DNA of 64,000 nucleotides from Falciphora oryzae (taxonomy: Eukaryota > Ascomycota > Sordariomycetes > Magnaporthales > Magnaporthaceae): positions 588,208 through 652,207 of the forward strand of contig JNVV01000001.1 of assembly GCA_000733355.1 (NCBI GenBank), in the 5' to 3' direction. Shown in pieces: positions 46,512-56,905 of this stretch. Numbering within the stretch: the stretch's first letter is position 1; each line of letters starts with the position of its first letter. The notes beneath the pieces are model-generated. The model was not told the DNA's origin and did no database searches. It saw nothing but the letters and a program-made list of their open reading frames with translations. The translations under genes and the position numbers were made by a program.

Positions 46512-47595
46512 GAGGCTGAGAAACAAACCAGTCGGGACGTTTGATGGTCGCACTCTGTTTCAAGTCACATGGCGGGAAAGCAGCGGTGGCCATTCGTGCA
46601 GTTTACCTAGTTGCTGACCCCCCCTCCTCCTTCTCCGCCTGCTTGCTTCCATTCCTTCTTCTGCTCCTCCTCCCCTTCTGACACCCGTCATGCTTGTCCG
46701 CTTCCTTGCGCACTTGGCGGCATCCTCCTTCTCTTTTCGGCCATGTCTGAGTCGCTCTCCCCACATTGCGCCGTCCGCCTGCTGTGCACAGGTGCCGTAG
46801 TGCGTCGGCGCCGACGGCCGGGGTTGTCGCTGCCGAGCTAAACTAGCAGCAGATCGATCTCCCCCATGTGGCAGGGATTGGCGGTATCCTCGTGATGCAT
46901 CCAACGGCGCGCCGTTGCTCGTCTGGCGCTCTGGTCTGGTGAATCGGTGCAGGAGAGAACGGGCGGGGGCGGGCGAGAGTCAGGTCCGGAATGAGCAACT
47001 TAAACCTCGTGCTGCCTTCGTTTCTTACTCCTTCTTTACTCTCATCAATCTTATGTTATTGACTTTGGATCGAGATAGCCGCTTTACAGCCAGAGGAAGC
47101 AGGTGCAGGATTTTCGACCAACAGACAGGTGGACAAAAACTTCGAGTCGCGTGCACTGTGTACCATTCCAGATTGAATCAAAAGCAACGCTGTTGCGACT
47201 CAGATGCTTCATTAGACTTCAACATGACATTGCTCATGGACTTCTTATCCTGTCACCTGTGTCCTGGCAAGACTCCAGCCTGAATGTGGATTGATGCTGT
47301 CCGCTAATCGTGCCCCCAACCCGAAGCAGCGAGAATAAAAAAACCCAAGAAGAATAACAGTGGTGAAAAAGAGGAAATGCAATACAGACTAAGATAGTGA
47401 GACACGGAAGCGAGAAAAAAAAAAGAACGACAGGAAAATCACCGCCCTCTACCAGAGACCGACACTATCAAAAGGGACGAGCGATCAAAGGGTACCCTGG
47501 AATTGGTCAATCAAATCCATAGCGACAATGTGTTCAAAGGCGAACAAACATGCGCTAGAGTCACGGCTCTCGTACTGCCAGGCAGGTGGCCGCAC
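46512..47595. other. Intergenic, downstream of ERD2
   Basis: No gene was recognised. Open frames are short and without motifs; the 47330-47430 part is A-rich. Confidence 0.35.
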
Positions 47596-48839
47596 TTAGT
47601 CCTTCCACTCATCGTTCCTGATGCCGCTGTTCGGGTCCCCACGGCTGCTCGACGACGACTCGGCAGTCGGAATGCCCTCATCGTCATCCTCATCGAGCGC
47701 GAGTGCCAGCTCGTCGGGGTCCTTCATCCTGGCGTCCGGATCCACAGACCCGTCCACGTTGTGGTTGCCGTCTGACCGCTCACGGTCATGCTCAAGAGTC
47801 GTGTCGTCGGCGCTGACAGAGATGCCTCTGGCGCCCCACTTGGCCCGCGAGGCTCGTGGTGTATGTAGTCCGTTCTGGCCTCCCAGCGCGGGGGTGCTCT
47901 CCTCGTCATCGTCCTCCCGCACGTGCTTGTTGCCAAAGATGCGGTTCAGTAGCCAGCCCCGGTTGAGGTCATCCGAATCGACCACGCCGCCGTTTCGCAG
48001 CTTGACCCGCTGCCGGCTGTAGTAGACCCAAGCAAAGTCGACGTAAAGAGCCACCTGCACGATACCGAAAATGACCGACACCGCATTCGGCGGCCGGTGG
48101 GTCGGGTCCACCCCGCGGATGATCCAGTTGATCAGATAGAGGCCTCGGTAGGCACCGAGTGCGAGGAGGTAGTACGAGTCGATGACGGTCGGCACCGTGG
48201 TCTGGCGAAGCAGGAGGAGCTGCGGCAGGACGCATACGGACTCGAGGATCTCGGAGAAGTCCCACAGCCACTAATGACGGAGAGATGGTTAGAAAACACT
48301 TGAGCACACACAAAACCGTTGTGATCCACGGGCAAACATGGTGTTTTCGGGGCGGTGTGTACCGTGGAGAAGCTCCAGTGCTTCTCAAAGATCATCATGG
48401 CAAACGGGGATATCGCCAGCGATCCACCGGCGGCCGCGGCTCCCAGTTTCCACGAAACCTCGCGCTCTCGGGTCCGCGGGTAGACCCATTGCATGAGCCC
48501 GACGATGTAAAACGACGTGCTGATGTAGAAGATCTTGAAGAATAGGTTCCAGGGGAACACCTCTTGGAAGATGTCGAGGTATCTCGTGCAAAACACCACC
48601 GCGTAAAGACCTTGGGTTATCAATGAGATACCTTCGGCGCTCTTGTTCCTATGTATCGCGTACATGAGGATGCATTTCGACACGAGATGGGAGCAGTCTC
48701 CCAGTATGCGGAAGATCTGCGCAGGGCTCGGGGTTAGCTAGGGCGCCTGATGGAGAGCTGGATTCGGGGGCTTGGCGTAGATGCTGAGAAGCAAATCCGA
48801 GCGACGGGCCTGTCGACTTACATTAAATGAGCCGGCCAT
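47596..48839 (-). CDS. ERD2: ER lumen protein retaining receptor (KDEL receptor, ERD2) with a long acidic tail
   Basis: Three exons (48822-48839, 48363-48716, 47596-48270) in phase 0 give 348 residues. The tiny first exon gives MAGSFN, followed by IFRILGDCSHLVSKCILMYA, the first helix of the receptor. Family features continue: TQGLYAVVFCTRYLDIF, the PWNLFFKIFYISTSFYIV helix, WDFSEILESVCVLPQLLLL, and a final helix near VALYVDFAWVYYSRQRVKLR. The receptor catches escaped ER proteins in the Golgi and returns them by COPI. Normal members end soon after that last helix, at about 210-220 residues. This one goes on for roughly 110 polar, acidic residues (REDDDEESTPALGG, ALALDEDDDEG), and ends NDEWKD. 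Confidence 0.92.
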
Positions 48840-50226
48840 CTTTGCGCAGTCTGGCGGCCGGGGCCTGTTGGAACCGGTGGGTGTTCTTGCGTCGATGGCG
48901 GCTGGCCGTTGTCGGTTGAATGGGGGGGATCTTTTGCGAGGTTGTTATGGCCTGTCAATGCTCGGTCCGGCCGCTTGCATTTCAGAGGGCCGAAGGGGGT
49001 TCGTGAGGTAGAAACGGAGAGCCGGAAGAGCTGGGGCTGTGAAGCTTAAAGTTCCAGCGCGATTGTCGCAGACAAAGTGGTTATGGGAGGAAGACGAAGC
49101 AAGTAAGAAGGGTGTTGCGAATGGCAATTACCTGCACCCTGGCTTGCGCGTTTGGCAGTGACTTCAGCTGGCGCATGTCGGTGCATGATGCGTCGCCCGC
49201 CTCAGGTTGCCCCAACCTCGTCCGTCCAAGTGGCATTACGGCAGCAGTCGGTTTGTCATTGGGCCCACTCTGAGAACCTTCCCCACCCAACTTGCCTGCC
49301 CGCATTTGACCAAGAAGAGAAATAATCTACTACCAGGGCACCGATACGGGCACGAACGGGCTACACACCTGTTTACAAAAAGACCGGAATCCAAGAGGTA
49401 GGTATCGCATAAAGAAGATTTTGTTTGCCGTGAAAAACACAATTAGAGGGACGACTTGCTGCGCCTGCAAGCAGACATGTCCTGTGGGCTTGGATGAGCT
49501 CAGCTGCGCCGGCGTCGTCTTGGGATCTGGGGACAGTCGAGACGCACAAATAGACGTCCATAAGCGCAGCTTCATTTCCGCCATGGCCAGGCCGCGGGGA
49601 GATGACACATTGACATGTAGACAGGTCTCCTGGGCCGAAGCTGAGCAACGCTAGCGTGCAGATGGCAGTGCGAGGCGCTTGAGAGTGCGTTTTCCCAAGG
49701 GCAACCCATTCGAGAGCACAGCAAACGCAACCTATCTGCAAACTGCGCGTAAAAGTCTGCTAACGATCTGGAATCAGGATCTTCTCGTAGCTGCCAGTCG
49801 GAAGATGTTGGCGCTGGTGATGCACCGACGAGATATGAACCAGTGGTAACGCTTACATAGGTGTCTAGGTACATGTCCGTAGACTCGGCGGGCAGGCCAG
49901 CCACATACTAAACGCTTCACTTCCTCGGGTGAGGAAAATGTCTAGGATGACATGTAGTCCATGACCATGCGCGCGTGGAGGAATGCGTCGAAATCGCCTC
50001 TCCCATCAGCCGCAGAGGGCCCAGCGACGAGACGAAGCCCGTTGTGATTGGAGTCAGAGTTTTAGTTGCCAACTGATCGTCCCCCGTCCTCTGTTTGCCA
50101 CAGTCTCTGTAATCTTGGTGATATCGTCGCCCGTGGTTGCGGCTCGGACCGGCTAGCCGTGGGTGTTAGAAAGTTTCTGTACGGAGTACCCTTTGATGGC
50201 ATCGTGCAGATGAGCTTCCTCACCGT
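48840..50226. other. Intergenic, upstream of ERD2, to the NACHT remnant
   Basis: The left part is the ERD2 promoter. The rest has only short open frames without clear motifs. Confidence 0.35.
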
Positions 50227-50641
50227 CTAGACGGAAAACTCGGTATCTTTGGAGGTCGCCCACCACTCCGTGCGATGGCCGGCTAGACAGGAGAGCTTTG
50301 AGGGGCTGTTACGTGCCCCCAGGTTCCAGCTGCTGCCTTTCTCCATCAGTTCGGAGAGTCGGGGTTGCTCATTGTCATCGGGCTCGTCAAGGCCGTCGAG
50401 AATGATACAGATGTGCCTCGAGTTGTCGACTCGGTGGCTGGTGGATGAGATGGGCGAGTATAGTGGTAAATAACATGACCGCTCTATCACGGTCGCCATC
50501 GCCTTTCTTGTAAATTTCAAAGGTTGAAAGGAAATAGGTAGTTGCTGGATTTATATGGGGTGCTTGGGAAGCTGGGTTTAGCATGTTGAAAGTTATACCT
50601 GTCCCCCAAACGTCAAAAGGTTCATGAAATAATATTAACAT
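50227..50641 (-). pseudogene. Remnant of a NACHT-type NTPase (NLR-like) gene
   Basis: Two overlapping minus-strand frames hold parts of one domain. The first (50641-50387) reads TTYFLSTFEIYKKGDGDRDR and then AVMLFTTILAHLIHQ, the helix-rich part before Walker B. The second (50520-50227) holds ICIILDGLDEPDDNEQ, a typical NACHT Walker B with the hydrophobic stretch followed by DGLDE. They are in different frames and lie closer together than in working proteins, so a frameshift and a deletion have occurred. No Walker A or sensor repeats are nearby. Call rests on Walker B and context only. Confidence 0.45.
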
Positions 50642-51589
50642 CTGCGTAGCCTCTATGTGACTCCTCCCTCACAACTTCTCCCAAAATAGACCCACGACCG
50701 CCGTGAAAGAGGCTTGAATGTTGGATTATTTGGCTCCGCGACGGAAAAAGATTGCCGCAGATGTTGCATCTGTGATGCAGCCCGACCAGAATGACATCGT
50801 TCAACGGTGGGCTCCCCAGCATCCGGCGCGGATAATAACCTAGCCCAACAAGCTGGGAGAGGCCTGGTTCATTCCAAATGAGACCGTCTTGGGGTGCACG
50901 TTCTAATCTGGTGGCCAACTCCACTAACTGTGGGCCAGGGGCTGCTTCGGCCTCCATTTCTCGACACACCTGCTTTCCGCATTCGGTGAGGAAGCAGGAC
51001 TCCGTCCACGGGTCGTTAAGGGGCCCTCCGACTATAGAAATGTAACTAGCTTCGACTCTGCGCAGCAATCGAAACGGAAATAGAAGCACGATCATGTGTA
51101 GCGCGCCCTTTCCAGGTCCGGCTCGGTAATATACAGCGGCAGTGTTTGGCGAGGTAGGGTTCCCTCGAATCGGACCTCAACATGAGGTAGTCCGGGAATC
51201 TCGCGTAGATACCGGCTCGTAGAGAGCGGTGCAGCGTAGAGATCCGGTATCATCTGCCTGTATTGGAAGGGGTTGGTGTCGAAACGGATGCAGCAAGGCC
51301 GGAAGGAGCGAACCCCGCAAAGGCACAAAACCTTGGCGTACAGGTCCGCAGAGTCATAGCGAGTAGAGATGCGAATATGGAGTTGGGCCACAAACGCGCG
51401 GACTTCATCGCTTAGCTGATGGCAGCAGAAGGCTACGCTGCACCAGCAATGGTGTCGGCTTGTAGCGTTGAACTTTCGATCCAGGTTCAGGCAGATCTCG
51501 TCCTGGTCACCAAATAGCAATCCTTGGTAGATGATGTACCGGATCTCAAGCGGCATGCCTAGCAGGTTCGGAGTTGATGGATTGGGCAT
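50622..51589 (-). pseudogene. Frameshifted two-part gene: 2EXR/F-box-like N-terminus and C2H2-like C-terminus
   Basis: The first part (51589-51092, 165 residues) begins MPNPSTPNLLGMPLEIRYII, the Leu-x-x-Pro-x-Glu-Ile-Arg-x-x-Ile-Tyr pattern common in fungal 2EXR and F-box-like proteins. It ends in a TGA that overlaps the ATG of the second part (51095-50622), which reads LLFPFRLLRRVEASYISIVG and later CNICGNLFPSRSQIIQHSSL plus FH, a C-x2-C-x12-H-x4-H finger. The residues on both sides of the overlap look like one continuous protein with a one-base slip, and no GT-AG intron can bridge it. It may be two genes, a dead gene or a sequencing error. Confidence 0.5.
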
Positions 51590-52042
51590 GGCAGCGATTA
51601 TCCCTCGCTTTGACGTCAAGTTGAGCGCCTGCGGGGGCGAGGGGCTTGCCGAAAAAAAAAAAAACAAATTGATTTGCGGTCGGGGTAGGTAGGGGGTATG
51701 TTTGATTGTAAGCAACGGGGAGGCAACAAACGGTGGTTAAATGCAGAATCCCAAATGTTACCAAGAGATGGAGAGGATCTCTTGCGAGGGGCAACCCGAG
51801 TACTACACGAACATAGCAGTAGGTAGGCCCCAAGCTTACCCAGCAGCCCACAGGGCAAGTCAACCGCCCGGTTTGGTGGGGTTGGAGATTGAGATCTCGT
51901 TTGCTTGTGCAGAACTTCCTAATATTTGCGTCCCATTATAATGAGAAGCGGCGCGGGCCCTCCCTGGCCATACCATGTGCAACATCTGGCTTGCATGGAG
52001 TAGACCCCTCTCACTGGCTCCACGCTTCAAGCCCTGTACCAC
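51590..52042. other. Intergenic, 5' of the two-part gene
   Basis: Upstream region of the two-part gene and 3' region of the permease gene. Nothing coding was recognised. Confidence 0.35.
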
Positions 52043-53953
52043 TCATGTTGCCAACTCTGTCGGCCTGATCACTAGGGTGTGGAAGATACCGCTCGCCACA
52101 CAGAATATGACAACCCCAACGCCCGCGAGCTGGTGTCGCATAACTGAGATGACAACCATCGAAGTAACCGCAAACAAGGCAATGGGTATGAGTACGAAGG
52201 GGACCTTGACTGTTGGCAGGACGGCATCAAGACTTTGATTGCCCGGCTTGTGGGAGAGCCGAAGAGACAAGAGACAAACAAGTGTGAGGAAAACAACCGA
52301 GTATTCCACAATCCCTACATTGAAGCGTGTCAGCTGTTGGCCACCGGGAAAGCACGAGGATGCAACAGCGGATGAGAGCAAGGTCTGACCGATGAAAGAA
52401 ATTAGAGATGTCAAGTTGCCGACGGCAATGTAGACAGAGGTAAGCATGGAGTTGAAGACGATAGCGGAGCTGGCATTTAGATTAGCATGTGTCGTACCAT
52501 GTTGCCCGGCTGGAGATGATGGTGCCCTTACAACGGGATGCTGCCGTTTCCAAACCTCAGCGGACGTTGGAGGACGCTAGAGATAGGACGCCGGGATTGC
52601 GCGTCCTGGGAGCTACTACTCCTATCGCCGTTGCTGTCTTGAACGCTTTCATTTGCAACCGTCATTACCAGAGGCGGCAAGTATCCACGTTCCGCGGCAG
52701 CCTGGGTCAAACGCCCAGCTGTAAAGGCCTTGACGTTGAGAGCGCCGAGACTGGAGAGACATATGAGCGCGGTGTAGACGACGGCTCCCGCGCGGCCAAG
52801 GAAATGCTGGCTGAATGTCTGCGGCAGGCAAGGATAAGCGGATGGCCCTTGGCATGGTGCGGCGGGGCCGGGACCCGGGAAACAGAGAGAAGGAAAGGCA
52901 TCTATTACCAAACCGATCGTAGTGGAGCCGATGATGTCGTCGAACGGCAGGGCAGCAAAATAGGCCATATTAGAGAATACGGAAAGCAGGACGACGACGC
53001 CCATAGCAGTGTTGATGACACGGGGAATGTTGTGGCGGGGGTTTCGAAGCTCGCCGCCGACAAAGGCCAGCTGGTGTGTCTTCGGTTAGCTTGGGCATGC
53101 TTTGGTACATAGTTGTGTCGGCCGCAATATCTCATAAACGAAAAGGCAACAAGCGTACCGTCTCCCAACCGGAGTAGGCCCACATAGCCGCCAGGAGCGC
53201 ATCGATGTAGTTACCCCAACCCGGCTGTGGGGGTTTGATCTGCGCGGCCACGGTAGGGATGGGTGATGGCGACGATTGTGGAAAGAGCAGGACGACAGAC
53301 CCCATGATGATGACGAACCCGACACCAGCCATTTTGCAGGCGAGCAGGATTTGAGTTGAAAGATTGCTGAGGCGGTTGCCAGCGCAGTTGACAGCTGTAA
53401 CAAGAGCGACTACGACAAAGGCTGCTAGTTTACGGTGCCAGTCGGAGATGGGGCTGTCACCACCGGCCACCAGACCAAGGGCGAGAATGTCGCAGATGTA
53501 CTCAGCGATGGCGAGAGCGATAATAGCCGCCGAGCATGGCTTGACGGCGAAGATGCAGCCCCACGAGGCCAAGAAGCCGTATAGGTCGCCAAAGCAGTAG
53601 GCAAGATACTCCTGTGGCCCACCGTTGACGGGCAGGCGGGTGCCCATCTCGCTGTAGCAGGCTGCACATGCCCAAGCCAGCATCCCTCCTACAATCCACA
53701 TCAGCAGCGCCGTAGACTCGGATCCAACGCTCCGGACTACCAGAGCCGGGGACACGAATATGCCCGAACCGATCTGAAGCCCGAGGACGAGGGCGAGGCC
53801 ATCCCAGAAGCCGAGGAGCCGCCTGGGACTCGCGTTGGGAATGGGCTTTCCTGGCAACGGATCTGACGAGGCAGGGGGCGATGGAGGCGATCGTTGCGGT
53901 AACGATGTGGGCGAGATCGGGGCGAGAAGGGGGGTTGTTGCGGAAGGCTCCAT
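52043..53953 (-). CDS. Amino-acid permease of the APC superfamily (LAT/methionine permease-like)
   Basis: Three exons (53159-53953, 52532-53070, 52043-52469) with GT-AG introns give 586 residues. After a 45-residue polar N-terminus comes LGFWDGLALVLGLQIGSGIF, with the GSGIF box of helix 1 that binds the substrate amino and carboxyl groups. About twelve hydrophobic segments follow, including AFVGGELRNPRHNIPRVI, the APC box between helices 6 and 7, and GALNVKAFTAGRLTQAAAER. The type with a 12-helix core and short tails is closest to LAT and Mup1-like transporters; substrate is open. It sits at the left end of a block of small-molecule enzymes, which would suit import or export of a precursor or product. 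Confidence 0.9.
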
Positions 53954-54684
53954 GGCTAGAAGTTGGATGTCTATGTCTGGTATGCGGGTTATCTAGTGCT
54001 TGGGCATCTTCGGGCTTGATCCAAAGTCATGTCGGTGGAGGCATCTTGGAATGGAAGCGCTGAGAGCTTTTTGGAGGGCTGGCGAGGGGACCATGCTATC
54101 TCGAAAGTACGTAGTAAGCAGTATGAACTAAACTTTATCTCGCTTAGGCCGTCCCGTCGCCTTATCAGGGCTGCCCAGGAGCCCAGCTTCGCCAAGGGCT
54201 CATCTCCAGTTCCCCTTTTTGAAGCCAGGCACTACTACATACGGTCTAGCTTAGATTCTCGATTACACCCCCTGTCCCGACTTTGAAGAGCCAAAGACAG
54301 TTCAACTCCAGTAACCTAAGGCCTATCAACAGCGTTCAATTTCCAATCCTAAAGAGATATAGATATCTATATATATGTGTGTGTTTATTTATTTATTTAA
54401 CTTTTTATTTTAACTTTTTTTTCTTTTCGTGGTGTAATCCGGGTTTGACTTGAAGTTTTCGAGAAAAAAAAAAAAAAAAACCGACAGTCAGATGGGGTCG
54501 AAGCGGGTCCGGGCGACAATCCCGCCCGGAAAAGGTTGCCAGCTAATGCTGCCGCGTCCCAATCGACCCCTCATGGTCCCGCACCCAACCCTGTTTGCGG
54601 CCCAGTGCTCGATCACCACTTTTCCTTTTTCAAAGCCTCGTGCCGACACGAGCCGCACAATCCGCGCTTGCGCTATTGCCAACC
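53954..54684. other. Intergenic between divergent permease and PaiB-like genes
   Basis: Shared promoter region. It includes an AT-rich low-complexity stretch (atatatat, tttatttattta) around 54350-54425 and an A run at 54463-54480. The plus-strand frame is open from 54595, but homology starts at 54685. Confidence 0.45.
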
Positions 54685-55488
54685 ATGTATCTTCGGGCCA
54701 TTCACGCCGAGTTCGAAATCCAGGCGCTGCGTCGATTCATCCGGGAAAATCCTCTGGGAATCCTCATCACCGCATTGCCGTCGGCGAATCACCCGACGCT
54801 GCAATGCACCCACATCCCATGGGTGCTTGATGTGGCCGACGAGGACAGCAAGTCAGAGTTAGGAACGCTCCGCGGCCATCTTGCCAAGCAGAACCCACAT
54901 TCCAAGGCCATGGCGGAGGCGGTCCAGCGCGGCTCCGAGACGTCTTCGAACGGCGTGCTTCAGGATGAGGTTTCGGTCGTTTTCACCGGCCCCGCCCACT
55001 CCTACGTCACACCCAAATTCTACGTCGAAACCAAGCCAGAGACGGGCAAGGTGGTACCGACGTGGAACTACTCGGCAGTGCAGGCCTACGGGCGCGCCAC
55101 CATCTTTTGCGACCCGCGGTCCGATGCGACCGGGACCTTCCTCGGCACGCAGATCGCCGATCTGACCAACCACGCCGAAGGCGCCATCATGAACTACACC
55201 GGCACCGCCGGCCGGCCGGGGCCGTGGCAGGTCACCGATGCCCCTGGCTCTTTTATCGAGACCCTCAAGAAGAGCATCACCGGCATTGAGATCTCCATCG
55301 ACCGTCTCGAAGGAAAGTACAAGATGACGCAGGAGATGAGCGAGGGCGATCGCAAGGGCGTCATTGCCGGTTTCGAGGCTCTCCAGACGGACGTTGGCTC
55401 CCTGATGGCGAAGACAGTTCAGGAGAGAGGCGCCATGAAGGACGAGGCGAGAGAGGCGGCAAAGGCGGCGGCACAGAACACGGCGTAA
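54685..55488 (+). CDS. PaiB-like FMN-binding protein (putative negative transcriptional regulator fold)
   Basis: A single exon of 267 residues. The start at 54685 gives MYLRAIHAEFEIQALRRFIR, the standard opening of the PaiB family (MY.P..F......L..F...NP). Further conserved parts are NPLGILITALPS, THIPWVLD, GTLRGHLAKQNPHSKA, VVFTGPAHSYVTPKFYVET, VPTWNYSAVQAYGRA and KSITGIEISIDRLEGKYKMTQ. The fold is the split-barrel FMN-binding type. Bacterial PaiB works beside the polyamine acetyltransferase PaiA; fungal members are common and their role is not settled. Here a GNAT acetyltransferase lies next door, convergent, a pairing that recalls PaiA-PaiB, although that GNAT is not clearly of PaiA type. 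Confidence 0.92.
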   Translation: MYLRAIHAEFEIQALRRFIRENPLGILITALPSANHPTLQCTHIPWVLDVADEDSKSELGTLRGHLAKQNPHSKAMAEAVQRGSETSSNGVLQDEVSVVFTGPAHSYVTPKFYVETKPETGKVVPTWNYSAVQAYGRATIFCDPRSDATGTFLGTQIADLTNHAEGAIMNYTGTAGRPGPWQVTDAPGSFIETLKKSITGIEISIDRLEGKYKMTQEMSEGDRKGVIAGFEALQTDVGSLMAKTVQERGAMKDEAREAAKAAAQNTA

Positions 55489-55593
55489 TAAGAAGTGGTT
55501 AGTATCGGAGAATGGACCTCCCATTCGTTGTGGTTGGTCGTGCCGTTCCTGTCGTCGGGGTGCAGTTCACGTATCGAATCCACTGGCCTGCGT

Positions 55594-55624
55594 TTGAATG
55601 AATGAATGAATGAATGAATGAATC
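55594..55624. repeat. GAAT microsatellite
   Basis: About seven units of gaat between the convergent PaiB-like and GNAT genes. It is a simple slippage repeat. Confidence 0.9.
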
Positions 55625-55729
55625 CATTTCTACTCCACATCTTTTGAAAAGGCACCCAGTGATTTACGCCTCCCACCGCTCGAGTGGCCGCGCACGCATC
55701 CGCCCCACAGGTGCCTCGATGGTCGCGAA

Positions 55730-56389
55730 CTAGGCGACATGGCGCTGGTATATAACGAGCGAGTGGCGGCGGCCGAATTTGAGCGCCACGTCTGCCAGGT
55801 CCCCCCTGTAGACATAGCCGAGCGCTTCAAAAACTCGATGCAGGTAGGTGTTTTCCGAGTTGATGAGGACCAGCACTGTATGCAGACCCTGAAGGAATGT
55901 CGGCTCCAACGCCAGGGCTGCAGGGTTCTCCTTGCCATCCGGCGGTGCGCTCTCCGCTTCCCCTGCTCTACCGCCATCCCGGCGACCGTCGTCACCGCGG
56001 TGGAGCCTGGACAAGAGGGCCCGCCCGACGCCCCGCCGTTGCCAGTCTGGGTGGACGTACACCATCATCTCGGCCAGCTGGGCGTAGGCCCGCCGCTGCG
56101 AAAAGGGGTAGATGCCGGCGTACCCCGCCACCTGGTTCTCCGCGTCCACGGCCACGAGCATCCGGTGGAGGTGGTCGCCCGGCACGAAGGCGGCAAAGTA
56201 TGACGGCGGCTTCTCCTCCGTGTCGAACGTGGCGGTGGTCATGCGCACGGCGTGGTTGTAGATTTCCGCCAGGCGGTCGAGATCCCCGAGGCGCGGCGCC
56301 CGAAACGAAACCGCCGCTTCTCCTTGCCGTTTCTCTCCCTCCGCTGCCGATGACGGTGGGGCCTGGTCGTGTCCTGTCACCGTTGCCAT
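55730..56389 (-). CDS. GNAT-family N-acetyltransferase (phosphinothricin acetyltransferase-like)
   Basis: A single exon of 219 residues. The ATG at 56389 gives MATVTGHDQAPPSSAAEGEK. The fold begins at RAPRLGDLDRLAEIYNHAV and holds MMVYVHPDWQRRGVGRALLS, which is motif A with the QRRGVG acetyl-CoA pyrophosphate loop. The part TTATFDTEEKPPSYF is typical of the phosphinothricin acetyltransferase branch (T..TF...P). A polar insertion of about 30 residues (GRRDGGRAGEAESAPPDGKE) lies after motif A. The end (LVLINSENTYLHRVFEALGY, YRGDLADVALKFG) closes the fold. Enzymes of this branch acetylate the amino group of amino-acid-like substrates. Confidence 0.9.
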   Translation of the reverse strand: MATVTGHDQAPPSSAAEGEKRQGEAAVSFRAPRLGDLDRLAEIYNHAVRMTTATFDTEEKPPSYFAAFVPGDHLHRMLVAVDAENQVAGYAGIYPFSQRRAYAQLAEMMVYVHPDWQRRGVGRALLSRLHRGDDGRRDGGRAGEAESAPPDGKENPAALALEPTFLQGLHTVLVLINSENTYLHRVFEALGYVYRGDLADVALKFGRRHSLVIYQRHVA

Positions 56390-56905
56390 CGCCACCGTCG
56401 TTTTCGCCTTCCTAGTTTTCCCTTGTCTTGATGTTGGCGGTCTGATTGTTCGTGTCTAGGTATGCTGTAGTTACCCGCCTGGGTATCTAGATAAGCACCA
56501 GGTGGTAGGTGTCTAGATCTTGTTTTCGTTAGGCTCGCCATCAACTCCTCCTCAGTGATGTTTTCTGGCCTCGCTAACGAGCAACACATTGCTACGGTCA
56601 CGTGAGGTGATTTTTTTTCTTACAGCCCTTTCATCCCAGTCGGCAAACGATTGTATTTCAACATGTTTTTTTACTAGGTGGTTTCCCTTACGCCTTCCTT
56701 CATAGGTCTTCGCATATTGGCATAATCCGAACCCTGACCATCAACGACTTTCGACACGTAGTTTTTCTTCTTTTTTTTTTCCCTGCCAACATAAGAATCC
56801 GCAACCATCATCAACACTACGGCCGATGGTCAACTGTTGGACGAAAAAAAAAAAAAGAAATGGACAAGTTTAACAAGTCGCCAACTCAGATTCAAGTGTC
56901 TCCCG
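56390..56905. other. Short intergenic between GNAT start and methyltransferase end
   Basis: GNAT promoter and methyltransferase 3' region. Nothing coding was recognised. Confidence 0.4.

Noticed and set aside
49572..49904. Minus-strand open frame of 110 residues near the NACHT remnant
   Set aside because: I could not link it to any family or to the NACHT remnant; it was left out as unsupported.
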